This document shows, one piece after another, positions 24,859 to 33,164 of a DNA stretch of 64,000 bases. Under the pieces are notes generated by a model, which saw nothing but the letters and a program-made list of their open reading frames with translations, was not told the origin of the DNA and ran no database searches. A program made the position numbers and the translations under genes. Every line of letters begins with the position of its first letter. Position 1 is the first letter of the stretch. This stretch comes from Microbacterium indicum DSM 19969 (GTDB lineage: Bacteria; Actinomycetota; Actinomycetes; Actinomycetales; Microbacteriaceae), in contig NZ_AULR01000003.1 of assembly GCF_000422385.1 (NCBI RefSeq), positions 124,001-188,000 on the forward strand. The letters are read 5' to 3'.

Positions 24859-25461
24859 ATGACCCGAGCAGATGATCGCCGCCCGCCCCGCAGCCGCATG
24901 CGCGTGGGGATCGCCACCGTCCTCTTCGTCGTCTACCTCGCGTTCGTCATGTGGGTGACGATGACCCCGTCGCTCGACGGGGTGGGGGTGCCCTCGGTCG
25001 CCGAGCGGCTCCTGCAGGTCCTCCACCGCATCGGCGTGCCCGACGCCTTCGGGTACGACGAGCTCGAGTTCACGGCCAACATCGGCATGTTCGTGCCGCT
25101 GGGCTTCCTCCTCGGCCTCGCCCTTCCCGGGTGGGGATGGTGGCTCGCCCTGATCCTGCTGCCGCTCTACTCGGCGGGCATCGAGTGGACGCAGGGCGAG
25201 TTCCTCGCGGGCCGCGTGAGCGACGTGCGCGACATCGTCTCGAACTCGATCGGGGCGTGGATCGGCACCCTCATCGCGGCGTTCCTGCGCGCCATGGTGC
25301 ACGCGCGCGACCGGCGGGTGCTCGAGCGCGCGCTGTGGGACGAGAAGCAGTCGCGGCGCCGCCGTCGGGAGCCCGACGCGACGCAGGTGCTCGACACGTG
25401 GATGACCGAGCAGTCCGCCGGGCGGACGCCGACGGCGCCGACCCAGCGGATCCGCTACTGA
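24859..25461 (+). CDS. VanZ family membrane protein
   Basis: A 200-residue VanZ-like protein. It has an N-terminal membrane segment and then typical VanZ blocks: the ANIGMFVPLGFLLGLALP segment and the conserved Glu-x-x-Gln then Gly-Arg-x-x-Asp-x-x-Asp-x-x-x-Asn pattern in IEWTQGEFLAGRVSDVRDIVSNSIG. The family is linked to low-level teicoplanin resistance in enterococci, but most actinobacterial members have no known role. TACGGT at 24846-24851 lies seven bases before the ATG, so a leaderless start is chosen. The C-terminal tail is basic and cytoplasmic. Confidence 0.88.
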   Translation: MTRADDRRPPRSRMRVGIATVLFVVYLAFVMWVTMTPSLDGVGVPSVAERLLQVLHRIGVPDAFGYDELEFTANIGMFVPLGFLLGLALPGWGWWLALILLPLYSAGIEWTQGEFLAGRVSDVRDIVSNSIGAWIGTLIAAFLRAMVHARDRRVLERALWDEKQSRRRRREPDATQVLDTWMTEQSAGRTPTAPTQRIRY

Positions 25462-25462
25462 G

Positions 25463-27229
25463 TCACTCCCCGCAGGCCTCGACGGTCGTGTCGGTCGCGT
25501 TGACCATCGGCGTCGACCAGACGTCGGCCGGACCGAAGTCGCCGTCGCCCGAGAAGGTCGCGGTCACGGTGGCCTGCTCGGTGGGCTGCAGGTAGGCCTG
25601 CACGGCCGCGACGGGGCGGCCGAGGTCGTCGACGTCGGTGCTCAGGACCGTGACGTCGCGGCCGTCGATCTGCACGTCGCCCACCGTGGTCCCGGGAGGG
25701 CCGTAGACGTAGATCGTCGTGCGGAACTGACTGGATCCCCAGTTGCCGCTCATGACGTAGGCGGGGAGCGCGTCGGCGTCGGCCTGGCTGATGTCCATGT
25801 GGAGCGTCGTCGCGACCTGGAAGGTCGACCCGCCGTCGGAGCACGTCTGGGCCACGTCGATCGCCGACTTCATGTAGTAGTCGATCTTCGAGGACGACTC
25901 GTCGCGCAGGTACACGCCGACGGTGCTCGCGGTGTCGTTCGAGGTGGGCAGGATCCCCGCGATGCGGTCGTCCTGGATCACCTGCTGCACGCTGTCGTCG
26001 AAGCTGTGGAACAGGATCGAGCCCTGGTCGATGCCCTTGCCGACCGAGGAGATCATCGTGGGGATGTCGAAGTCACCCGTCGCGATCTTGTCGAAGACCT
26101 GGCCCGCGACGCTCGCGAAGAATGCGTCGACGACGTCGCCGTCCGCCATCGAGTCCCACCGCGTGTACACGTCGCTCAGGAGCAGCTGCACGGCGTTGTC
26201 CGCCGTCATCTCGTCGCCCGTGGCGAGCTCGAGGGGGCCCGTCGCCTCGAGGATGTACGAGAGGGCGATGGGGTCGATCGAGAGCACGCCGTCGATCTGC
26301 TGGTCGCCGATGTCGCGGTTCCAGAAGGCGCGCATCTGCTCGGCCATGGAGGGGAAGTCGGGGCGCGCGGGCGCCATGTTGACGCGGCTGCCGTAGTAGT
26401 CGCCGTAGAGCTGGTTGGCGCTGTCGGGGATGTCGACGTCGACGAAGTTGCCGACGTGGTTGTCGTAGTCGGCCGAGCTCGCCTGGGCGGTGATCGAGAG
26501 GTCGCCGCCGTCGGCCGAGAGCAGCGTCTGAGAGGCCGCGGATCCGCCGAGGCCGACCGACTCGGCGTTGTTCTGGAACACGAGCAGGTAGTTCTTCGCG
26601 CCGTCGGCGCCCAGGAGGTCGGGCATGATCGCGACGAACGGCGAGGTCGCGCTCATGACCTGGTCGACCATGTCGACGCCCGAGCGCACGGGGCCGATGA
26701 GCGAGTCGGACGCGGCTACGTCGTGGACCTCGCCCGCGAGTTCGGTGATCTCGGGGGCGGAGTCGGTGATGTAGGGGAGGACCGTCTCGAGGACGGGGGC
26801 GTCGCCGCCACCGTCGATCGCGCCGAGGGCGGGGCGGGCGAGGTCGTTCACGAGGACGTCGAGCGATTGCGACGCGAGGCGCACACCGCGCAGGTTGTCG
26901 CCGGCCCACGGGATCCACTCGCTCGCGCGCCAGATCGGATCGCCTGCGGCCGAGGCGGCGGCCGCGGCGTGCTCGCCGATGCCGCCGAGCGAGTCGCCGA
27001 CCGTCGAGGGATCGTCCTGCACCTTCGCGATCTGCGACTGCGCGGACGTCAGGTCGCCGCGCACCTGGACGACGCGGATCCCGAGCCACACGACCCACAC
27101 GATGACGACGAGGACGAGGATCCCGATGCCGAGCAGGACCCACCTTCCCGTGTGCCGCTTCTTCTGCGGGCCGGGCGCTGCCTCGCGGAGCTGACGTCGG
27201 GTGGAGCCGGAATCTGCGGTCACAGTCAT
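25463..27229 (-). CDS. DUF4012 domain membrane-anchored protein
   Basis: A 588-residue protein with a basic N-terminus, a single membrane anchor (about residues 29-50), a short coiled-coil-like stretch and a large external domain. I recognise DUF4012 from the block DGVLSIDPIALSYILEATGPLEL and the preceding asparagine-rich stretch NYLLVFQNNAESVGLGG. DUF4012 proteins in actinobacteria are often near cell-envelope polysaccharide genes, but their biochemical role is unknown. The stop lies one base after the convergent VanZ gene. A possible -10 box TAGGCT (27262 to 27257) precedes the start. Confidence 0.88.
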   Translation of the reverse strand: MTVTADSGSTRRQLREAAPGPQKKRHTGRWVLLGIGILVLVVIVWVVWLGIRVVQVRGDLTSAQSQIAKVQDDPSTVGDSLGGIGEHAAAAASAAGDPIWRASEWIPWAGDNLRGVRLASQSLDVLVNDLARPALGAIDGGGDAPVLETVLPYITDSAPEITELAGEVHDVAASDSLIGPVRSGVDMVDQVMSATSPFVAIMPDLLGADGAKNYLLVFQNNAESVGLGGSAASQTLLSADGGDLSITAQASSADYDNHVGNFVDVDIPDSANQLYGDYYGSRVNMAPARPDFPSMAEQMRAFWNRDIGDQQIDGVLSIDPIALSYILEATGPLELATGDEMTADNAVQLLLSDVYTRWDSMADGDVVDAFFASVAGQVFDKIATGDFDIPTMISSVGKGIDQGSILFHSFDDSVQQVIQDDRIAGILPTSNDTASTVGVYLRDESSSKIDYYMKSAIDVAQTCSDGGSTFQVATTLHMDISQADADALPAYVMSGNWGSSQFRTTIYVYGPPGTTVGDVQIDGRDVTVLSTDVDDLGRPVAAVQAYLQPTEQATVTATFSGDGDFGPADVWSTPMVNATDTTVEACGE

Positions 27230-27447
27230 CCTCGGTGGTGCGGAACGGACGCCCCGAGCCTAACCCAGCGGGGCAGGCGGAACCGCGGGGCCTCAGATGA
27301 CGCCAGAGCACCTTCCGCGGCGGATGAAGGTGCTGAAGCGTCAGCTGGGGGCGTGGGCGGCCGTTCGGATGACGGGAAGGGCTCGCGTGCGCGATGCTGG
27401 AGGCATGGCGTCCGCCGCTGGCGGCACGGCCCCGACAGGAGCACACG

Positions 27448-28596
27448 ATGAGCGCTGAACCCGAGCGATCCCCTCTCGACGAGACCCCGTACCTCGACGG
27501 GGCCGCGCAGGCGAAGTCGCGGTACGGGAGGTTCAACCTCGCGGTCGTCGGCGGCACGGGCGTGGGGAAGTCATCGCTCGTGAACGCGGTGTTCGGCCGC
27601 GACCTCGCGAAGGTGGGGAAGGGCCTGCCGGTCACGCGCGGCGTGCAGTACTACAGCGACGACTCGCTGGGCATCTGGGACATCGAGGGGTTCGAGATCG
27701 GATCCGCCCTGTCGCCCGCCGAGCAGCTGCGCGGGCACCTGGCGCAGATCGCGGCGCATCCCCGGAACGAGCAGATCTCGGTGGTCTGGTACTGCGTGAA
27801 GGCGAACGACGATCGCCTGACCCCGGCCGACGTGGCCATGATCCGGGAGCTGAGCGCCGCGGGCCTCCCGGTGATCCTCGTGCTCACGAAGGTCGACTGG
27901 TCGCGCAACCCCGTGACGGGGCGGTTCCGCGCACCGCAGGGGGTCCAGGAGTTCGTGGACTGGCTCGAGAAGCCGGTCGACGAGCACGGGTGCCGCCTCG
28001 AGATCGGCTACGAGCGCGTCATCCTCACCTCCACCAGCGACAAGCACGGGAAGGGCAAGGGGCACGGCCTCGGTGAGCTCGTGGCGGAGACCCTGACACT
28101 CTCGCCGGAAGACGAGAAGGACGCGTTTCGCATCGCGCAGCGCCTCAACCTCCCCTGGAAGCGGGAGCTCGCCCGCCCCGTCATCACGGCGGCGGCCGCC
28201 GCGGCCGCCGGTGCCGCGGCCGTTCCGCTTCCTGTCGCGGATGCGGTCACCCTGGCGCCGATCCAGCTCGGGATGATGGCTCGGATCTCGGTGATCTACG
28301 ACATCGAGATGCAGACGGCGCTGTCGACGAGCGCGCTCGCGAACCTCGGCGCGCAGCTGGCGGGCCGTGCCCTGGCCAGCAGCCTGCTCAAGCTGATCCC
28401 CGGCGCGGGCAGCGTCGTCAACGCGGGGGTAGCGGCCGCCCTCACCGCCGCGACCGGCGAAGGATGGCTGCGCCTCTGCGAGCAGGTGCACACGGGGAAG
28501 ATCGATCTCGAGCAGATCAACGGGGCCTGGAGCGCCTACGTCCCCGGCATCCTCGACGTCGTCGGCAAGATGACCCAGCAGCGCCTCGGCAGGTGA
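27448..28596 (+). CDS. Membrane-associated GTPase (HSR1/YfjP-like) with hydrophobic C-terminal domain
   Basis: A 382-residue protein. The N-terminal G domain has P-loop GGTGVGKSS (residues 35-43), DIEG (78-81) and the guanine-specifying TKVD (147-150). After about residue 240 comes an alanine-rich hydrophobic region containing AAAAAAGAAAVPLPVADA and further hydrophobic helices, resembling the DUF697-type membrane domains seen behind such GTPases. The start at 27448 has CAGGAG seven bases upstream. Such proteins are implicated in membrane or stress functions, but no specific role can be given. Confidence 0.85.
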   Translation: MSAEPERSPLDETPYLDGAAQAKSRYGRFNLAVVGGTGVGKSSLVNAVFGRDLAKVGKGLPVTRGVQYYSDDSLGIWDIEGFEIGSALSPAEQLRGHLAQIAAHPRNEQISVVWYCVKANDDRLTPADVAMIRELSAAGLPVILVLTKVDWSRNPVTGRFRAPQGVQEFVDWLEKPVDEHGCRLEIGYERVILTSTSDKHGKGKGHGLGELVAETLTLSPEDEKDAFRIAQRLNLPWKRELARPVITAAAAAAAGAAAVPLPVADAVTLAPIQLGMMARISVIYDIEMQTALSTSALANLGAQLAGRALASSLLKLIPGAGSVVNAGVAAALTAATGEGWLRLCEQVHTGKIDLEQINGAWSAYVPGILDVVGKMTQQRLGR

Positions 28597-28612
28597 CGCC
28601 CGGATACGACGA

Positions 28613-28641
28613 CGGCAGGGCGCCTGTGCGGTGCCCTGCCG
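28613..28641 (+). terminator. Bidirectional hairpin between the GTPase gene and tRNA-Gly
   Basis: A perfect 9-base-pair stem (CGGCAGGGC / GCCCTGCCG) with an 11-base loop lies between the convergent GTPase gene and the tRNA gene. It probably ends transcription in both directions. Confidence 0.6.
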
Positions 28642-28649
28642 GTCTGAGG

Positions 28650-28723
28650 TGGAGGGGATGACGGGAATCGAACCCGCGCTGTCTGCTTGGGAAGCAGAAG
28701 TTCTGCCATTGAACTACATCCCC
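28650..28723 (-). tRNA. tRNA-Gly (anticodon CCC)
   Basis: A 74-base cloverleaf with all stems paired: acceptor GGGGATG/CATCCCC, D stem GTTC/GAAC, anticodon stem TCTGC/GCAGA with loop TTCCCAA (anticodon CCC, reading GGG), and T arm GCGGG-TTCGATT-CCCGT. The discriminator base is T, and the 3' CCA is encoded (complement at 28650-28652). Confidence 0.97.
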
Positions 28724-28766
28724 GGACGGGACGAGCTTACCCGGTCGGATCCGCGGTGCCAAAAGA

Positions 28767-28772
28767 TAGAGT
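28767..28772 (+). promoter_or_regulatory. -10 box for leaderless dcd
   Basis: TAGAGT ends six bases before the GTG of dcd, the spacing expected when the start codon is the first transcribed triplet. No convincing -35 box is visible. Confidence 0.5.
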
Positions 28773-28778
28773 TGCTCC

Positions 28779-29384
28779 GTGCTGCTCTCCGACCGCGACA
28801 TCCGCGCCGAACTCGACGCGAACCGCATCGCCCTGGACCCGCTCGACCGCGACATGGTGCAGCCGTCGAGCGTCGACGTGCGCATCGACAGGTACTTCCG
28901 GCTGTTCGACAACCACAAGTACCCGTTCATCGATCCGTCGGAGGAGCAGCCCGACCTGACGCACCTCGTCGAGGTGCAGCCGGACGAGCCGTTCGTCCTG
29001 CATCCCGGCGAGTTCGTGCTCGCGTCGACCTTCGAGGCCGTGACCCTGCCCGACGACATCGCCGCGCGGCTCGAGGGCAAGTCGTCGCTCGGACGCCTGG
29101 GCCTCCTGACCCACTCGACGGCCGGCTTCATCGACCCCGGCTTCTCGGGCCACGTGACGCTCGAGCTGTCGAACGTCGCGACGCTGCCGATCAAGCTGTG
29201 GCCCGGCATGAAGATCGGCCAGCTGTGCTTCTTCCGGCTGTCGTCGCCCGCCGAGAACCCCTATGGATCCGGCCCCTACGGCAACCGCTACCAGGGGCAG
29301 CGGGGCCCGACGGCCAGCCGCTCGTTCCTGCGCTTCCACCGCACCGACGTGTCGGTGACGGAGTCGGGGGCGCTCGGCGGCTGA
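28779..29384 (+). CDS. dcd: dCTP deaminase, probably bifunctional with dUTPase
   Basis: A 201-residue enzyme converting dCTP towards dUMP for thymidylate synthesis. Active-site residues are present: Ser102 and Arg106 in KSSLGRLG, and catalytic Glu129 in GHVTLELSN. The stretch [16 protein letters not shown] and the tail [13 protein letters not shown] closely resemble the bifunctional dCTP deaminase/dUTPase of Mycobacterium tuberculosis as I remember it, so dUMP is the likely direct product. The start is a leaderless GTG. This housekeeping copy is the reference for the two degenerate relatives in the island. Confidence 0.96.
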   Translation: MLLSDRDIRAELDANRIALDPLDRDMVQPSSVDVRIDRYFRLFDNHKYPFIDPSEEQPDLTHLVEVQPDEPFVLHPGEFVLASTFEAVTLPDDIAARLEGKSSLGRLGLLTHSTAGFIDPGFSGHVTLELSNVATLPIKLWPGMKIGQLCFFRLSSPAENPYGSGPYGNRYQGQRGPTASRSFLRFHRTDVSVTESGALGG

Positions 29385-29388
29385 CCCG

Positions 29389-29733
29389 TCAGTGCTGGTG
29401 GATCCCCTCGGTGAACTTGAAGCCGAGGCGGCCGTGGGCGTACGCCCCGCCGGCGCGGATCGCGGCCGCGACCCACGCGGCCTCGGCGAGCTCCTTCTCG
29501 GTCGCCCCCGCCTTCGCGGCGGCGATCGAGTGCGACTCGATGCAGTACACGCACTGCGTCGTGAGCGCGACGCCGAGCGCGATGAGCTGGCGGTACTTGA
29601 GGGGGATCTCGCGCCCCTCCTCCGCGAAGACCGCCTGGTCGAACGCGCCGAACGCCGCGAGGATGTCGGGCGTCTCCTGCTTGTAGACCTTCGTGTACTG
29701 CTTGTCGTTCTCGTCGAAGAAGTGATCTGCCAT
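29389..29733 (-). CDS. Carboxymuconolactone decarboxylase / AhpD-like protein
   Basis: A 114-residue single-domain CMD-family protein. The redox pair Cys61-x-x-Cys64 and His68 (CVYCIESH) matches the AhpD-type peroxidase motif. The ATG at 29733 is preceded at seven bases by TAATTT on the minus strand, so it is probably leaderless; a TTG nine bases upstream is less likely. It converges on dcd with a 4-base gap and is divergent from the TfoX-like gene. Confidence 0.85.
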   Translation of the reverse strand: MADHFFDENDKQYTKVYKQETPDILAAFGAFDQAVFAEEGREIPLKYRQLIALGVALTTQCVYCIESHSIAAAKAGATEKELAEAAWVAAAIRAGGAYAHGRLGFKFTEGIHQH

Positions 29734-29740
29734 GGATCGC

Positions 29741-29750
29741 AAATTACTCT
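29741..29750. promoter_or_regulatory. Overlapping divergent -10 boxes
   Basis: In the 23-base gap between two divergent start codons, AAATTACTCT contains TAATTT on the minus strand (29746 to 29741, 7 bases before ATG 29733). It also contains TACTCT on the plus strand (29745-29750, 6 bases before ATG 29757). The two boxes share two base pairs, so polymerase should occupy only one at a time. Confidence 0.6.
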
Positions 29751-29756
29751 GAACCC

Positions 29757-30071
29757 ATGCCCTACGACCCGGAGATTGCGGATCGTGTCCGCGCGATCAT
29801 CGGCGGCGCGACCGTCGACGTCGAGGAGAAGCGGATGATGGGCTCGCTCTGCTTCATGGTGAACGGGAAGATGGCCGTCGGCGTCTCCTCGAGCGAGGTC
29901 TTCTTCCCGATGGGCGGCGGCGAGGCGCTCGCGACGGCGCTGCAGCGCGGCGCGCACCGGCTCACGATGAAGGGCGGCCGCACGGCCCCCTTCGCGGCGC
30001 TCGACGACCCCGACGACGACAGCCTCGCCGACTGGATCGGCGAGGCCGTCGAGCGGGCCCTGAACGCCTAG
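29757..30071 (+). CDS. TfoX/Sxy N-terminal domain protein
   Basis: A 104-residue protein matching the TfoX/Sxy N-terminal domain. The characteristic stretch is KRMMGSLCFMVNGKMAVGV, followed by a glycine-rich turn and an acidic C-terminal helix. Single-domain members are common in actinobacteria and have no demonstrated role in competence there. Leaderless start (TACTCT six bases upstream). The last 66 bases recur at 31310-31375. Confidence 0.8.
   Translation: MPYDPEIADRVRAIIGGATVDVEEKRMMGSLCFMVNGKMAVGVSSSEVFFPMGGGEALATALQRGAHRLTMKGGRTAPFAALDDPDDDSLADWIGEAVERALNA
30006..30071 (+). repeat. 66-bp direct repeat, copy 1 (3' end of the TfoX-like gene)
   Basis: Identical at 63 of 66 positions to 31310-31375. 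This copy is the in-frame 3' end of the TfoX-like gene, ending at its TAG stop. The segment between the copies carries a hypothetical gene and an SdpI-like gene. Confidence 0.9.
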
Positions 30072-30081
30072 GGCGTATTGA

Positions 30082-30756
30082 TCACGAGGATGACGCGTCG
30101 CTCGGCCACTCGGTCCACGGCCCGGCGACGTCCCGCAGGACCGCTTCGGCGGCCGTGAACCGCTCGGTCGAGACCCCGCGCTCGCGGGATCCCCCCGAGC
30201 TCGTGCCGTCGGGATACGTGAACGCGTACCCCACCCAGGGATCGAGGTCTCGTCGTTCGATGGCCTCGCGGTAGTGCCCGGTGACGACCGCGAGCACGTC
30301 TCGCTCGAGGCTGTCGGCTTCTGCTTGCCAGTTCGAGTCGCAGGCGTCGCATCCGCAGGCGGGATAGTGGAAGTCGTTGAGCAACCCCGCGTGCACGCAT
30401 ACCCCGGGGTACGCGGTGAAGACGATGGTCACGGCTGCGCATGTCGGGTCGTTCGGTCGTATTCGTGCGGCTCGCACCACCTCGTGATACGAGGCGTGGA
30501 GGAGGTCCTCGGCGGCTTCCACGCCCTCCTCGACGTCGACGTCGTAGGTGTCCCGAAGGTGTGCGATGAGAGCGTCGGCGACTGTGTGGAGCGGCGCGAA
30601 TCGTTCGGGGTGCGTCTCTACCGAGTACGTGTCCTCCGGCGGTGACCCAGCACCCCACAGGCTCCCGTAGTCGATGACCTGCCCATCGGCGTGGCGGAAG
30701 ATCGGCGCGTCGATCGACGGACGCACGTAGGAACTCACCTTGTCATCCTCGCGCAT
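30082..30756 (-). CDS. Hypothetical protein (possibly DUF6226)
   Basis: A 224-residue soluble protein that looks like a family I believe is annotated DUF6226; no function is known. It contains a cysteine cluster (YPACGCDACDSNW, with one more Cys shortly before) that could bind metal, and an acidic C-terminus. The ATG at 30756 is used, but a GTG at 30738 has a better-placed GCGAGG eight bases upstream and may be the true start. Its codons are less uniformly GC-ending than the neighbours'. It lies inside the segment framed by the 66-bp repeats. Confidence 0.7.
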   Translation of the reverse strand: MREDDKVSSYVRPSIDAPIFRHADGQVIDYGSLWGAGSPPEDTYSVETHPERFAPLHTVADALIAHLRDTYDVDVEEGVEAAEDLLHASYHEVVRAARIRPNDPTCAAVTIVFTAYPGVCVHAGLLNDFHYPACGCDACDSNWQAEADSLERDVLAVVTGHYREAIERRDLDPWVGYAFTYPDGTSSGGSRERGVSTERFTAAEAVLRDVAGPWTEWPSDASSS

Positions 30757-30937
30757 CAAGCCCGCCGCGGAAGCGACCGATCTCGTGATCAGGCGGCTCG
30801 GACCGCAGGCTCATGTGACTCGGACGAGCCTCCTGGGTCCCGCAGCGCCTGATCAACACGGCTCAGCCCGAGGCGCCTCGCGAGGGTACCCGCTGATAAC
30901 CTCGTCGGGCTCAGCGCTCGGAGACGGGGAGGTGCCG

Positions 30938-31309
30938 ATGTTCTATCCGCCGATCGTCGGCTACGTCCTCGTCGCCGTCGTCTCCTGGGGGCTGGCCAGG
31001 ATGACCGCTCGCGGCGGGCTCGAGTCGAACTCCGCCGTCGGCATGAGGACGAGGCACTCTCTCCGGTCCCGCAGCGCGTGGGACGCGGCGCAGCGCGCCA
31101 GCGTCCCGTACCTGATCGCGATGGCGGTCGTCGCCCTCGCCCACCTCGCGGCGCTGCTCGCGGTCCAGCTGATCGGTGCCCCGGAAGCGGCGGGACACGT
31201 GCTCTCCGTGAGCGGATACGTCCTCGTGGTCGCGATCGCCCTTCTCGCGCGGAGGGCGGCGGATCGGGCGGCCCGACGCGCGCCGGACGAAGGACCGCGG
31301 GCGGCGTAG
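30938..31309 (+). CDS. SdpI-like membrane protein
   Basis: A 123-residue protein with three hydrophobic segments. Between the first and second is NSAVGMRTRHSLRSRSAWDAAQRAS, the Gly-x-Arg-Thr plus Ser-x-x-x-Trp-x-x-x-x-Arg pattern typical of SdpI/YhfL proteins. SdpI gives immunity to a killing peptide in Bacillus; the role here is unknown. GGGGAGG lies at 30926-30932 before the ATG at 30938. It ends exactly where the second copy of the 66-bp repeat begins. Confidence 0.78.
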   Translation: MFYPPIVGYVLVAVVSWGLARMTARGGLESNSAVGMRTRHSLRSRSAWDAAQRASVPYLIAMAVVALAHLAALLAVQLIGAPEAAGHVLSVSGYVLVVAIALLARRAADRAARRAPDEGPRAA

Positions 31310-31375
31310 GACCCCGACGACGACGGCCTCGCCGACTGGATCGGCGAGGCCGTCGAGCGGGCGCTGGACGCCTAG
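31310..31375 (+). repeat. 66-bp direct repeat, copy 2
   Basis: Copy of the TfoX-like 3' end with three substitutions relative to 30006-30071. It starts immediately after the SdpI-like stop. Its final CTAG supplies the stop codon of the minus-strand flavin monooxygenase, so this copy probably keeps the ancestral junction, with the TfoX-like and monooxygenase genes convergent and sharing CTAG. Confidence 0.9.
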
Positions 31376-32733
31376 ATCCGGTACTGCGCGGCGCGGTGCG
31401 TGTCGCGGACGCGGTCGGATCCCTGCAGCTTGCGCCGCAGCGTGCCCGGCTCGTACGACGCGGGGTAGGCGCCGCGGGCGCGGAGCACGGGGATCACGTG
31501 CTCGATGACGTCCTCCCAGGTCTCGGGCGCGACGGCGTAGGCGAGGTTGAAGCCGTCGACGTCGGACTCCTCGACCCAGCGCTGCAGCTCGTCGGCGATG
31601 CGCTCGCCCGAGCCGACGATCGTCGGGCCGAGGCCGCCGATCGACTTCGCCTCGGCGAGATCCCCGACGGTCCACTCGCGCCCGAGGTCGGCCTCGGCCT
31701 TGAGGTGCGAGACGGCCGACTGGATCGCGTTCGACTCGACGTCGCCCACGGGCTCGTCGGGCGAGTACTGCGACAGGTCGACGCCCATCCAGCCCGACAG
31801 GAAGGTGAGCGCGCCCTCGGCGCTCGCGTACTGCAGGTAGTCGGCGTGCTTCGCGCGCGCCTCCTCGTCGGTCGCGCCCGTGATGACGGTCATGAGGGTG
31901 TAGATCTTCGCGTCGTACCGGCCTCGGCCCGCCGCCTCGAGGGCGTCGCGGATCCGCTTCACGGTGCCGGCGAGCACCTCGACCGACGGGGCGGCGACGA
32001 AGATCGCCTCGGCGTTGCCCGCCGCGAACGCGATGCCGCGCGGCGAGGCGCCGGCCTGGTAGATCACGGGGGTGCGTTGCGGCGACGGCTCGCTGATGTG
32101 GATCCCCGGCACGTCGAACCACTCGCCGTGGTGCTCGATCGGGTGCACCTTCGCGGGGTCGGTGAAGACGCCCGTCTCGCGGTCCTCGACGACGGCGTCG
32201 TCCTCCCACGAGCCCTCCCACAGCTTGTAGAGCACCTCGAGGTACTCGTCGGCGTGGTCGTAGCGGCGGTCGTGCGCCATCTGGTCGTCGGAGCCCATGT
32301 TTCGGGCGGCGCTCGGCAGGTACCCCGTGACGACGTTCCAGCCGACGCGGCCGTTCGTCAGGTGGTCGAGCGTCGTCATGCGGCGCGCGAAGGGATAGGG
32401 GTGCTCGAACGCCGTCCCCGCCGTGATCCCGAAGCCGAGGTTCTCGGTGACGGCGGCCATCGCCGTCGTGAGGAGGATGGGGTCGCCGACGGGCACCTGC
32501 GCGCCGTTGCGCAGCGCGGCCTCGTTCGTGCCGCCGTACACGTCGTACGTCCCGAGGACGTCGGCGATGAAGAGCCCGTCGAAGGTGCCCTCCTCGAGCA
32601 GCCGCGCGAGGTTCGTCCAGTAGCCGAGCGTGTTGTAGTTCCGCGAGGTGTCGCGGGGGTGTCGCCACATGCCGGAGGCCTGGTGTGCGACGCAGTTCAT
32701 GTCGAACGCGTTGAAGCGGATCTGGCGGGTCAT
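31372..32733 (-). CDS. LLM-class flavin monooxygenase, NtaA/SnaA/DszA type
   Basis: A 453-residue FMN-dependent, luciferase-like monooxygenase. It belongs to the large NtaA/SnaA/DszA group, shown by the N-terminal MTRQIRFNAFDMN, the stretch RNYNTLGYWTNLARLLEEGTFDGLFIADVLG, and GRVGWNVVTGY. The family oxidises chelators, sulfur compounds and similar substrates using reduced flavin from a partner reductase. The start at 32733 gives the family length; a GTG at 32781 would add 16 unusual residues. A GGATCCGCGGATCC palindrome lies just upstream. I see no flavin reductase beside it. Confidence 0.92.
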   Translation of the reverse strand: MTRQIRFNAFDMNCVAHQASGMWRHPRDTSRNYNTLGYWTNLARLLEEGTFDGLFIADVLGTYDVYGGTNEAALRNGAQVPVGDPILLTTAMAAVTENLGFGITAGTAFEHPYPFARRMTTLDHLTNGRVGWNVVTGYLPSAARNMGSDDQMAHDRRYDHADEYLEVLYKLWEGSWEDDAVVEDRETGVFTDPAKVHPIEHHGEWFDVPGIHISEPSPQRTPVIYQAGASPRGIAFAAGNAEAIFVAAPSVEVLAGTVKRIRDALEAAGRGRYDAKIYTLMTVITGATDEEARAKHADYLQYASAEGALTFLSGWMGVDLSQYSPDEPVGDVESNAIQSAVSHLKAEADLGREWTVGDLAEAKSIGGLGPTIVGSGERIADELQRWVEESDVDGFNLAYAVAPETWEDVIEHVIPVLRARGAYPASYEPGTLRRKLQGSDRVRDTHRAAQYRI

Positions 32734-32806
32734 ACCCGCCAGCAGACCACCGGGGATCCGCGGATCCAAAACCCGGGTCACACGGCGTCACGGACCGATC
32801 GGCCGG

Positions 32807-33154
32807 TCAGGCGACGTCGCCGTCGACGTAGACCCAGCGGCCGGCGCGCTTCGCGAAGCGGGAGTGCTCGCTGAGGGATCCGCCCTCGTACGTCGCGGTG
32901 AAGTCGACGGTGCCCTCGTCGCCGCGTTCGGCGGATCCGTGCACCGTGAGGCCCGTCCATCGCGTTCCGTCGACGCCGACGTCGTCGGGGCGGGTGCGCG
33001 GGTGCCACGTGCGGGCGAGGTAGAAGGCGTCGCGCTTCGCGAACGCCGCGTACCGCGCGCGCATGAGCTGCTCGGGCGTCTCGGCCTGGCGCTCGCCGCG
33101 GTGCAGCGCGCCGCAGCACGCGTCGTAGGCGAGGCCGGATCCGCAGGGGCACAT
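32807..33154 (-). CDS. SEC-C / YchJ family protein (UPF0225)
   Basis: A 115-residue protein beginning with a SEC-C zinc-binding motif, MCPCGSGLAYDACCG (Cys2, Cys4, Cys13, Cys14), followed by the conserved YchJ block EQLMRARYAAFAKRDAFYLARTWHP. Function unknown. TAGGGT on the minus strand (33167 to 33162) lies seven bases before the ATG, supporting the 33154 start and a leaderless message. Confidence 0.88.
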   Translation of the reverse strand: MCPCGSGLAYDACCGALHRGERQAETPEQLMRARYAAFAKRDAFYLARTWHPRTRPDDVGVDGTRWTGLTVHGSAERGDEGTVDFTATYEGGSLSEHSRFAKRAGRWVYVDGDVA

Positions 33155-33164
33155 GGCCCCCACC

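Noticed and set aside
30006-31375. attL/attR pair of a complete integrative element
   Set aside because: No integrase, recombinase or transposase lies between the repeats, so only a repeat-framed insert can be claimed.
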